Shown here one piece after another: positions 1 to 6,259 of a stretch of 12,469 nucleotides of DNA. Each line of letters starts with the position of its first letter. The first letter of the stretch is position 1. Made by a program: the position numbers and the translations under genes. The stretch spans positions 1-12,469 of the forward strand of contig JAUWIE010000083.1 of assembly GCA_030605515.1 (NCBI GenBank), written 5' to 3'. The stretch comes from Thermoplasmatota archaeon. GTDB lineage: Archaea; Thermoplasmatota; E2; DHVEG-1. The notes beneath the pieces are model-generated. The model was not told the origin of the DNA. It saw nothing but the letters and a program-made list of their open reading frames with translations, and did no database searches.

Positions 1-26
1 AGGATGATGACTCTTCTCTTCCCCAT
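1..26 (-). CDS. Start of a gene running off the left edge
   Basis: On the minus strand an ATG at 26-24 is preceded by GGAGG (37-33) with a six-base spacer, an excellent ribosome site. The visible codons read MGKRRVIIL before the window ends. Only nine residues can be seen, so no function can be assigned; a basic start followed by a hydrophobic strand is compatible with many cytoplasmic enzymes. It begins 45 bases after the GT2 gene on the same strand, with no clear promoter between them, so it is probably the third gene of the minus-strand unit that begins near 1749. The call rests on the ribosome site and the open reading frame alone. Confidence 0.5.
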
Positions 27-71
27 AAATTTCCTCCACAAATGTTGTCACTAGCGTTTATGAAAAACTTA

Positions 72-818
72 CTATTTTTTCCTTATTTTTTCGTATAGAT
101 AACCTAGAAAACCAAAGCCAAGTCTAACCCAGTTTCTGATACCAAGACCATGCTGATGTTTATCTTTCAGTTTAGGATAAGTTTTATTAAGTTCCCATCT
201 CCCTCGACCATAAATAAAAGCCTGTTTGATAAACCCGATTTTATCTGTTGAATGGTGATGAAGAACTTTCATTTTAGGATTATATTGAATGGCGTATCCT
301 GCTTTTACACAATGGTAGTTGAAATCACAATCTTCAGCAAGTTCAGTGTCCTTGTAATATCCCACTTTTTTAAAAACTTCTTTTTTATGAGCAATGTTAC
401 ATGCAGGATAAGTAATATCTTGCCCATCAATTAAAATTGGTACTCTGGGGATATCTCCTCTCTCCGGGTGTGGAGAATGCCCAGCTACAATATCTCCATA
501 GTTCATAGTATCCATTATAGCTTTATGCCAACCATCTAAAATTTCAACATCAGAGTCAATATTTGCTATAATATCTCCAGTTGCTGCTTTAATGCCTTCA
601 GTTCTAGCTTTTCCTTTTGTTGAATTTCTTGGTAATTTAACGATTTTTGGATATTTGCGCTGTTCTAAGATTTCAATAGTATGGTCATCACTATCTGCAT
701 CAACTGCAATTACCTCAACTTCTCTTTCAAGGCCTAATTTTTCAATTGAATCTAAGAGTTTGATAATTTCCTTTTCAGAATTTAGTGTCGGAAATACAAT
801 AGATAGCTTATTTTTCAA
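72..818 (-). CDS. Glycosyltransferase family 2 (GT-A fold)
   Basis: A 248-residue inverting glycosyltransferase that would move a sugar from a nucleotide-sugar donor to a growing surface glycan at the cytoplasmic membrane face. The N-terminal strand SIVFPTLNSE and the acidic VDADSDD (residues 39-45) are the nucleotide-binding start of the GT-A fold. The metal-binding DSD is at 88-90, and AEDCDFNYHC (161-170) carries the ED pair that usually supplies the catalytic base. The C-terminus is hydrophobic then basic (FLGYLYEKIRKK), suggesting peripheral membrane contact. The start codon is TTG (818-816); a GAGGT six bases upstream supports it. The gene overlaps the end of the upstream epimerase gene by 11 bases, implying co-transcription and coupled translation. 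The donor and acceptor cannot be told from sequence. Confidence 0.9.
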   Translation of the reverse strand: MKNKLSIVFPTLNSEKEIIKLLDSIEKLGLEREVEVIAVDADSDDHTIEILEQRKYPKIVKLPRNSTKGKARTEGIKAATGDIIANIDSDVEILDGWHKAIMDTMNYGDIVAGHSPHPERGDIPRVPILIDGQDITYPACNIAHKKEVFKKVGYYKDTELAEDCDFNYHCVKAGYAIQYNPKMKVLHHHSTDKIGFIKQAFIYGRGRWELNKTYPKLKDKHQHGLGIRNWVRLGFGFLGYLYEKIRKK

Positions 819-1749
819 CTAGATACCTCACTGTTCTCCTAATTGATTCTTCTCCACTATATTTTGGTTTCCAACCAACGTTTAATGCTTTCTCTATTGA
901 AAGGATTGTAACAGGTACATCACCTTTCCATCCTCTATCTCCGCCGGTATATCTAAATTTTGGATTTAATTTTAATTCATCGCATACAATCTCAGCTAAA
1001 CGAGTAATTTTTGTTGTTTCTAATATTCCAAGGTTATAGATCTCAGCTAAGATATTTGTATCCATCATTGGTATATCTATTAATCCTGAGACACAATCAG
1101 AGACGTCAAAAAAAGATTTCTCCTGTTTTCCATCTCCAAGAATTTCAAGTTCATTTGGGTTTCTTTCTAATTTTTTTACAAAATCAAATATTACCCCACG
1201 GTGCTCATTTTTACCAACTACATTTGCAAACCTAAACATCCATGATTTCATCCCGTACAAGGAGCAATAAGCAGTTATAAATGCTTCTGCTGCTAACTTG
1301 CTAGCACCATATAATGAAATTGGTTTGATATCACCTAAATCTTCAGGTGTTGGTATTACGTCTGTTTCACCATATATGGCAGAACTAGAGGAAAAAATTA
1401 TATTTTTTATATCTTTTTTCCGCATGATTTCAAGAATATTATGTGTTCCATTTACATTGTTTTCTAGGTCTAGTTTCGCATCCTTTAAACTTTCTTTTAT
1501 ATCTGCACTTGCTGCAAGATGAAAAACTGTATCGATATCATCATCGAAATCTGATACTTCTACATTGTTGATATCGTTTAATAAGAATTTGAATGTGGTA
1601 AGTTGTAAATAATTAGATATGAATGGTTGTCTGTCAGGATCTTTATCAACTACTGTTACATGCTTATTTTCATTAATCAGTCTCTCTACAAGATTGCTGC
1701 CAATAAAGCCAGCTCCTCCTGTTACGATACATTTTTCTATTAAAGACAT
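808..1749 (-). CDS. NAD-dependent nucleotide-sugar epimerase/dehydratase (extended SDR, GalE/WbpP-like)
   Basis: A 313-residue cytoplasmic enzyme of the extended short-chain dehydrogenase family, the normal length for UDP-hexose 4-epimerases. The NAD-binding GGAGFIG is at residues 11-17, followed by an acidic residue (D35) that binds the adenosine ribose. The active site shows the serine stretch SSSSAIYG (120-127) and the YxxxK pair Y147/K151 in YGASK. Later segments such as GDGKQEKSFFDVSD match the substrate half of the family. It most likely interconverts UDP-Glc/UDP-Gal or UDP-GlcNAc/UDP-GalNAc (or the uronic acid forms), supplying the adjacent GT2; sequence alone does not settle which. 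It is the first gene of the minus-strand unit. The ATG has no ribosome site in front of it, so a short-leader or leaderless transcript is likely. Confidence 0.9.
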   Translation of the reverse strand: MSLIEKCIVTGGAGFIGSNLVERLINENKHVTVVDKDPDRQPFISNYLQLTTFKFLLNDINNVEVSDFDDDIDTVFHLAASADIKESLKDAKLDLENNVNGTHNILEIMRKKDIKNIIFSSSSAIYGETDVIPTPEDLGDIKPISLYGASKLAAEAFITAYCSLYGMKSWMFRFANVVGKNEHRGVIFDFVKKLERNPNELEILGDGKQEKSFFDVSDCVSGLIDIPMMDTNILAEIYNLGILETTKITRLAEIVCDELKLNPKFRYTGGDRGWKGDVPVTILSIEKALNVGWKPKYSGEESIRRTVRYLVEK

Positions 1750-1785
1750 TAATTTATGCTATTTAGTTGATGTTTAAAAGATTTC

Positions 1786-1800
1786 TTATATTTTAATATA
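1786..1800 (-). promoter_or_regulatory. Candidate archaeal TATA box for the minus-strand unit
   Basis: Read on the minus strand, 1800-1786 is TATATTAAAATATAA, an AT-rich box A-like element. Transcription starting about 25 bases downstream would give a very short leader before the ATG at 1749, in line with the missing ribosome site. The whole region is AT-rich, so this is a candidate only. Confidence 0.4.
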
Positions 1801-1901
1801 GCCAATCAATGTAAAAGGCATTTTTTAATTATGATTTTTTCCTATTTATTCAATTATCTTTTTCAAATTTTAATAGGAGGATTATTAGATATATAGATAG
1901 A

Positions 1902-1910
1902 TTTATAAAG
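1902..1910 (+). promoter_or_regulatory. Candidate TATA box for the small 83-residue gene
   Basis: TTTATAAAG lies 115 bases before the ATG at 2025. A start about 25 bases downstream would give a leader of roughly 90 bases that contains the hairpin at 1952-1984. The motif fits the archaeal box A, but AT-rich DNA gives frequent chance matches. Confidence 0.4.
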
Positions 1911-1951
1911 AGCTAAATATTGTAGATTAATAATTAAGTGAGAGAGATAAT

Positions 1952-1984
1952 TTAAATGATGATTGAGGATAAATTATCATTTAA
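1952..1984 (+). promoter_or_regulatory. Leader hairpin: 13-bp stem with a 7-base loop
   Basis: Bases 1952-1964 pair with 1972-1984 with a single G-U pair (1961/1975). The seven-base loop is GAGGATA, which exposes a GAGG resembling a ribosome-binding core. The structure sits about 40 bases before the start codon of the 83-residue gene, well before the real tandem ribosome sites (AAGGTGG at 2002 and GGAGG at 2013-2017). No T-run follows, so it is not a typical terminator. It could be an RNA control or stability element, or a palindromic protein-binding site in DNA. Confidence 0.5.
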
Positions 1985-2024
1985 GATAATAATAAATATT
2001 TAAGGTGGAGTTGGAGGAAAAATA

Positions 2025-2276
2025 ATGGCATCTCAATCAATTGAGAATTTAGTAAATAGGGGAGATAATAGCGTTAGTTATAAAGAGCTATATGAGTTGT
2101 TAAATCAGAAATTAAAAGAGCTATATTCAGAGAAAAGAGCTATTCCATTGCTTGATTATGCAGATATTCGATATTCAGCTATGATTGATTTAATTTATGA
2201 GATGATGCCTTCTTTAAGAGATGAGATGGCTCTTAAAGAATATAATAATGAGATGGAAAAAACACTTTTGATATAA
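2025..2276 (+). CDS. Small acidic helical protein of unknown function
   Basis: An 83-residue protein that I do not recognise. The ATG is well supported: GGAGG at 2013-2017 lies seven bases upstream, with a second purine-rich site before it. There is no signal peptide or membrane segment. The composition is strongly helical, with about 15 acidic against 10 basic residues. KELY occurs twice, 11 residues apart (20-23 and 31-34), with a related KEYN near 71, which could form an amphipathic or coiled-coil face. A methionine-rich stretch (IYEMMPSLRDEM) follows the middle. It forms its own transcription unit between a leader hairpin and a hairpin/U-run terminator, divergent from the minus-strand genes. 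No sugar-enzyme motif is present, and a regulatory or adaptor role would be a guess. Confidence 0.75.
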   Translation: MASQSIENLVNRGDNSVSYKELYELLNQKLKELYSEKRAIPLLDYADIRYSAMIDLIYEMMPSLRDEMALKEYNNEMEKTLLI

Positions 2277-2300
2277 AATTCATTTGAATGAATTTTTTTT
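2275..2300 (+). terminator. Hairpin plus U-run terminator after the small gene
   Basis: Bases 2275-2283 can pair perfectly with 2288-2296 around a four-base loop, and the right arm runs into a stretch of eight T (2293-2300), followed by a C and seven more T. The stem begins inside the stop codon. The T-run alone would be a good archaeal terminator. It separates the small gene from the operon promoter at 2338. Confidence 0.7.
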
Positions 2301-2337
2301 CTTTTTTTATACATTTTTGACTTTTTGACACAATAGG

Positions 2338-2347
2338 TTTATATAAT
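2338..2347 (+). promoter_or_regulatory. TATA box of the central glycan operon
   Basis: TTTATATAAT is a near-ideal archaeal box A, lying just after the upstream terminator and about 62 bases before the first T of the ATG at 2409. Expected transcription start is near 2368, giving a leader of about 40 bases that holds the GAGGT ribosome site (2398-2402, six-base spacer). This is the best-looking promoter in the window. Confidence 0.6.
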
Positions 2348-2408
2348 ATTAGTGATAGATAATATCATGCAATAGGATATACTATCGAGATATAGAAGAG
2401 GTTAATAA

Positions 2409-3194
2409 ATGAAACATTTAATCATTGGCGCAGGAGCGGTTGGAACTGCAACCGGTGTATGGCTTAGAGCTAATTGTCAAGAGGTTATTTTCTGTGATAT
2501 TAAACCTGAGATCTTAAAAAATTTGCAGATAAAAGGTTTTTCTGTAACATTAGATTTTAAGAAAGTTAAAGCTGATATTTATTGGATATGTACTGCTGAA
2601 TGGAACACAGAAAAAGTTTTATGTGATTTATCTAAATCCTGTAAGGATCCAACTGTTGTTATAAGAAGTACAATGCCCCCTGGATCTACTATAGCATTAT
2701 CAAAAAAATATGGAGTTAAACATTTAGCTCATATCCCCGAGTTTCTAAGACAAAAAACGGCTATTGCTGATATTTTTGACAAAGATCGAGTGATAATTGG
2801 AACTTCTGATGAAAAAACAAAATTAAAACTTAAGAAAGTTTTTAATTCAGTTACAGTTCCGATAATTTACACTGACTCAACTACATCTGAGTTAATTAAG
2901 TATGCTGCAAATTGTTGGCTTGCTATGCAGATTTCATACTGGAATGAAATCAAGAAGTTAAGTGATAAATTTAAATCAAACCCTCAGATGGTAGCAAATG
3001 CAGCATGTCTAGATAGAAGAATTAGTAAATATGGGACGGCAATGATCGGTGAACCATATGCAGGTTTTTGCTTTCCAAAAGACATGGATGCATTAATAAA
3101 ATCATTTGAAGATAATGGTTTAGATCCTATATTATTAAAAGCAGTGAAAAAGGTTAACAAGTTAATCAAAAAAGAAAAGATGGGCAAGGAATAA
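2409..3194 (+). CDS. Compact UDP-glucose/UDP-ManNAc dehydrogenase-like protein lacking the UDP-binding domain
   Basis: A 261-residue relative of the NAD-dependent UDP-sugar dehydrogenases that oxidise C6 to give UDP-uronic acids. It has the N-terminal Rossmann motif GAGAVG (7-12) with D30, the HIPEFLRQ segment with E111, the central helix ELIKYAANCWLA with E161, K164 and N168, and GFCFPKD with the catalytic cysteine C221 plus K224 and D225. Thus the usual catalytic set looks complete. Typical family members are about 400 residues; this one stops right after the central domain, and the next gene starts three bases later, so the C-terminal UDP-binding domain is absent. The Rossmann region is also shortened. 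It may form uronic acids with altered substrate binding, need a partner, or act on another substrate. First gene of the operon; GAGGT ribosome site. Confidence 0.85.
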   Translation: MKHLIIGAGAVGTATGVWLRANCQEVIFCDIKPEILKNLQIKGFSVTLDFKKVKADIYWICTAEWNTEKVLCDLSKSCKDPTVVIRSTMPPGSTIALSKKYGVKHLAHIPEFLRQKTAIADIFDKDRVIIGTSDEKTKLKLKKVFNSVTVPIIYTDSTTSELIKYAANCWLAMQISYWNEIKKLSDKFKSNPQMVANAACLDRRISKYGTAMIGEPYAGFCFPKDMDALIKSFEDNGLDPILLKAVKKVNKLIKKEKMGKE

Positions 3195-3197
3195 ACA

Positions 3198-4040
3198 GTG
3201 GCCAAAAAAGTTTCAGTTATTATTCCAACATATAACAGACCAAATGAATTAATGTGCTCAATACGGACAGTACTTGATCAATCATATCCTGGTGATATGG
3301 AGATACTTATTATTGATGATTCAAAAGAATCCCTTAAGCAGAAGATAGATAAGACTTTTTCAGAGATATTAAAAAAGAAAAAAAATAGACACATAATCTA
3401 TATACATAATGCAAAAAAAGAAGGAGCACCAAAAGCTAGGAATTTAGGTATTGAAAAATCAACAGGCGAATATTTAGCTTTTCTTGATGATGATGACATT
3501 TGGTTACCTGAAAAAACAGAAAAACAAGTAGATTTAATGAAAAAACATAAAAATACGGCTCTTGTGATATGTTATTCACTTGATAAACGATTCGGAAGGG
3601 AGCGAGTCAGTAAATCTCCTGAATTAATTACTCATAGTATGATTTTAAAGGCGTTTAACCTATCATCTTCTTCATCTTATCTTGTCGGAAAAAAAGTTCT
3701 TCAGGAGATTGGTGGATTTGATATCTCATTACCTTCTGCACAAGAATATGATATTGCAATTAGGATATCAAAAAAATATGAAGTTCGTTGTGTTCCTGAG
3801 ATGCTAATGATTCAGAACGAAACAAAAGGGCAAATCTCTGAAAATTGGAATAGAAAAATCAAAGGGATGATAGCAATTTATAATAAACATACTTATGACT
3901 ATAGATCTATTAGTTTTTTGGATGGTATTAAGAATCATATTAAATTATTAGGCATGTTATATCTTTTTTCTATTGGCTATCTAGTTGGAAATAGAATTTA
4001 TTCTATTATTACATTAATGAAAGAAAGATATGAGGTTTAG
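3198..4040 (+). CDS. Glycosyltransferase family 2 with a C-terminal hydrophobic segment
   Basis: A 280-residue GT-A glycosyltransferase. The N-terminus VSVIIPTYNRPNE, the acidic IDD at 39-41 and the metal-binding DDDD (97-100) in YLAFLDDDDIWLP are typical of GT2 enzymes with a C-terminal IGGFD (171-175) acceptor-side motif. The following QEYD (182-185) takes the place of the more common ED pair. A hydrophobic stretch at about 249-264 suggests membrane contact, fitting transfer onto a lipid-linked glycan. The start is GTG (3198), three bases after the preceding stop, with AGGA seven bases upstream inside the previous gene. Its sugar is unknown; context suggests a glycan containing uronic acid. 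Confidence 0.9.
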   Translation: MAKKVSVIIPTYNRPNELMCSIRTVLDQSYPGDMEILIIDDSKESLKQKIDKTFSEILKKKKNRHIIYIHNAKKEGAPKARNLGIEKSTGEYLAFLDDDDIWLPEKTEKQVDLMKKHKNTALVICYSLDKRFGRERVSKSPELITHSMILKAFNLSSSSSYLVGKKVLQEIGGFDISLPSAQEYDIAIRISKKYEVRCVPEMLMIQNETKGQISENWNRKIKGMIAIYNKHTYDYRSISFLDGIKNHIKLLGMLYLFSIGYLVGNRIYSIITLMKERYEV

Positions 4041-4049
4041 ATTGATAAC

Positions 4050-5171
4050 ATGAATATTTTAATGATTCTTTCAAATCCTTTTATGGTTGATCCTCGTGTT
4101 TACAAGGAGGCTAAGTCTTTAGTTGCTGCAGGTCACAGTGTAACAGTTATTGTTTGGGATAGAAAAAAAGACTATAGGTCTTCTGATGTTGTTGACGGTG
4201 TCAGAGTGGTTCGTATTCATAACCATGGTTTAATGAAGGTTTTACCTGGTGATCTTTTCAGAAATCCATGCTGGTGGTGGAAGGCTTTTAAGAAGGGGCT
4301 TCAGTTGTACAGGGATGGTTTTCATTTTGATGTGGTTCACTGCCATGATCTTGATACACTATTTGCTGGTATTTGTCTGAAAAGAAAAATGAAGGTAAAG
4401 TTGGTTTATGATGCTCATGAAATCTTTGCTTATATGATCGCAAGAAACATGCCAAAATTTATTGTGAATTTTGCTTTTAAAATGGAAAAGAAGCTGATTA
4501 ATGATGTAGACCAAATTATTACGGTAAATGAACCTCTCAAAGAATATTTCAAGTCATTTACAGATAAACCAATTTGCATTGTCATGAACTGTAAAGATTT
4601 AATTAGTAAGGAACATCAGATGATAAAAAATGATATATTTACGATTTGTTATATAGGTGTTATACATAAAGGTAGAATGTTTCCAGAGTTAGTGGATATA
4701 ATTGGAAATATCAATAATGTTAGATTTGTAATTGCTGGAAAAAAAGAAGGTCTTTATGAAGAAGTTAGAAAACGCTGCAAACTATATGGAAATATTAAAT
4801 TCTTAGGTACACTTCCATTTGATAAAGTAGTACCAAAAACCCTTGAAACAGATGTTATAATTTCAATATTTGAACCAAATAATAAAAATAATCAGGTTGG
4901 TCTTCCAAACAAAGTTTTTGAAGCAATGGTATGTGGACGACCAATTATTGTATCTAAGGGAATATATTCTGGAATTTTTGTTGAAAAAAATAAATGTGGA
5001 ATAGCAATTGAATATACAAAAGAGGCCTTAATAGATGCTATTGTTAAATTACGAGACAATCCAAAACTCTGTAATGATTTAGGAAAAAATGCTTTTTATG
5101 CAGCAATTTCAAAATATAACTGGAATGAACAAAAGGTTAAATTGTTAAAACTGTATAGTGAGATACTATGA
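4050..5171 (+). CDS. Glycosyltransferase family 4 (GT-B fold), compositionally mosaic
   Basis: A 373-residue retaining glycosyltransferase. The N-terminal acceptor domain begins MNILMILSNPF, with KEAKSLVAAGHSVTVIVWD and DVVHCHDLDTL typical of the family. The C-terminal donor domain starts near residue 197 (FTICYIGVIHKGR) and includes FVIAGKKEG and GLPNKVFEAMVCGRP, the nucleotide-sugar binding motif, although the first glutamate of E-x7-E is not clear. Spacing to the previous gene is nine bases. By my count positions 4081-4380 (residues 11-110) are about 40% G+C (121 of 300), while 4621-4920 are about 27% (80 of 300) and the DNA just before the gene is about 23%. The acceptor domain therefore seems to have a different origin. 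Its stop overlaps the start of the wecB remnant as ATGA. Confidence 0.9.
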   Translation: MNILMILSNPFMVDPRVYKEAKSLVAAGHSVTVIVWDRKKDYRSSDVVDGVRVVRIHNHGLMKVLPGDLFRNPCWWWKAFKKGLQLYRDGFHFDVVHCHDLDTLFAGICLKRKMKVKLVYDAHEIFAYMIARNMPKFIVNFAFKMEKKLINDVDQIITVNEPLKEYFKSFTDKPICIVMNCKDLISKEHQMIKNDIFTICYIGVIHKGRMFPELVDIIGNINNVRFVIAGKKEGLYEEVRKRCKLYGNIKFLGTLPFDKVVPKTLETDVIISIFEPNNKNNQVGLPNKVFEAMVCGRPIIVSKGIYSGIFVEKNKCGIAIEYTKEALIDAIVKLRDNPKLCNDLGKNAFYAAISKYNWNEQKVKLLKLYSEIL

Positions 5172-5302
5172 AAATTATATCGATAGTGGGTGCGAGACCT
5201 CAATTTATTAAAGAATCAGTTGTATCAGGCGAAGTAAAAAAATCAGATTATATACTTATTCATACGGGACAACATTATGACTTTGAAATAAAAACAAATT
5301 AA
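5168..5302 (+). pseudogene. 5' remnant of a UDP-GlcNAc 2-epimerase gene (wecB-like)
   Basis: A 44-codon reading frame starting at the ATGA overlap with the preceding GT4. It begins MKIISIVGARPQFIK and later reads ILIHTGQHYDFE, matching the first 40 residues of the intact 2-epimerase at 7942 almost exactly at both blocks, then runs into a TAA. The other roughly 310 residues, with all catalytic residues except the first substrate loop, are missing, so it cannot be an active epimerase. At the first 45 bases it matches the intact copy at 37 positions (my count), mostly differing at third codon positions, so it is an older paralogue and not a fresh duplication. It probably marks where a wecB gene was cut away when the next gene arrived. 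Confidence 0.75.
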
Positions 5303-5314
5303 TTGGATAAATAT

Positions 5315-6259
5315 ATGAAAATGAAGAATCTATATGATCCCTATCCCAACTTCGTACCTGAGTTGAAATATAAACCAGAGAAGTACATCGCCATTCATCA
5401 CGCTGGTTGGAAGAGAAAACTCGTAGCAAGATATTGGTATGAAATCAGATTCGATGATAGTGGTTTGATTTATACATATTATAAAAAAGATAACAGAAAA
5501 TCGTACTCTTTTTATCTAAATATGGGATATGCCGCATCAAACTATAACATGTATATAAGGACAAAAAATCAAAAATATTTGGATGCTTTTTTGCACATTA
5601 TCAATTGGCTTTATGAATCATTTTTTCATTATAGTGAGTTTGGTGGATGGTTAAGCGAGCATTATATTTACGGCTGTAAAAAACCTTATTTTTCGTCGTT
5701 AACACAAGGCCGTGGTATAAGTTTATTAATTAGAGCTTTATCTATAGAGTTTAAAGATGAATACAAAATTATAGCTGAGAAGGCTTTGAATAGTTATGAT
5801 ATTTCACATAAAAGTGGAGGAATCTTAAAAAAAATTGATGATGATTATTGGTACTTAGAGTACCCCGGAAATATGTTTGATTCTGTTGTACTGAATGGAT
5901 TCATTACTTCTCTAACAGGACCATATGATTATTACAGGTATTTTAATGACGACTATGCTAAAAAACTGTTTAATAGAGGTGTTTCTACCTTAAAAAAACA
6001 TATACAGAAGTATGAGCTACATTATCCATTTTTGAAATGGACTCGATATGATGATAAAAAACTATTTTTTGCAACTGGTTTTTACCATAAGATCCATATC
6101 GAACAATTAAAATGGCTTTATGAAGTAACTCATGAAAAGGTTTTTAAGGAATATTCTGAAAAATGGACTAATTATTTAAATAAATACGAAAAAATTGCAT
6201 ATTGGTTTGAAATACCTTATATTATTTATAAAAAAGTAGGTGAAAAAATCTGGTCATGA
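5315..6259 (+). CDS. D-glucuronyl C5-epimerase family protein
   Basis: A 314-residue protein resembling the catalytic C-terminal part of D-glucuronyl C5-epimerases, which flip glucuronic acid to L-iduronic acid within a polymer. Visible family blocks: SSLTQGRGISLLIRA (127-141), WYLEYPG (179-185) followed by VLNGFITSLTGPYDYYR (192-208), the KWTRYDD segment with Y245, and GFYHKIHIEQLKWLYE with Y257. The last two tyrosines lie where animal Glce enzymes have essential ones. No signal peptide or membrane segment is seen, unlike the animal Golgi enzyme, so it would act on a cytoplasmic, possibly lipid-linked glycan. I chose ATG 5315; an in-frame TTG at 5303 exists but has no ribosome site and abuts the remnant's stop. 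The first codons (5341-5460) are richer in G+C than the rest. Stop overlaps the next start (ATGA). Confidence 0.8.
   Translation: MKMKNLYDPYPNFVPELKYKPEKYIAIHHAGWKRKLVARYWYEIRFDDSGLIYTYYKKDNRKSYSFYLNMGYAASNYNMYIRTKNQKYLDAFLHIINWLYESFFHYSEFGGWLSEHYIYGCKKPYFSSLTQGRGISLLIRALSIEFKDEYKIIAEKALNSYDISHKSGGILKKIDDDYWYLEYPGNMFDSVVLNGFITSLTGPYDYYRYFNDDYAKKLFNRGVSTLKKHIQKYELHYPFLKWTRYDDKKLFFATGFYHKIHIEQLKWLYEVTHEKVFKEYSEKWTNYLNKYEKIAYWFEIPYIIYKKVGEKIWS

Noticed and set aside
2984..3205. Minus-strand open frame across the dehydrogenase/GT2 junction
   Set aside because: It overlaps the conserved CFPKD motif of the plus-strand gene and reads as low-complexity shadow sequence.
5303..5314. In-frame TTG at 5303 as the start of the C5-epimerase
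   Set aside because: No ribosome site precedes it and it directly abuts the stop of the wecB remnant; the ATG at 5315 is more ordinary. It cannot be fully excluded.
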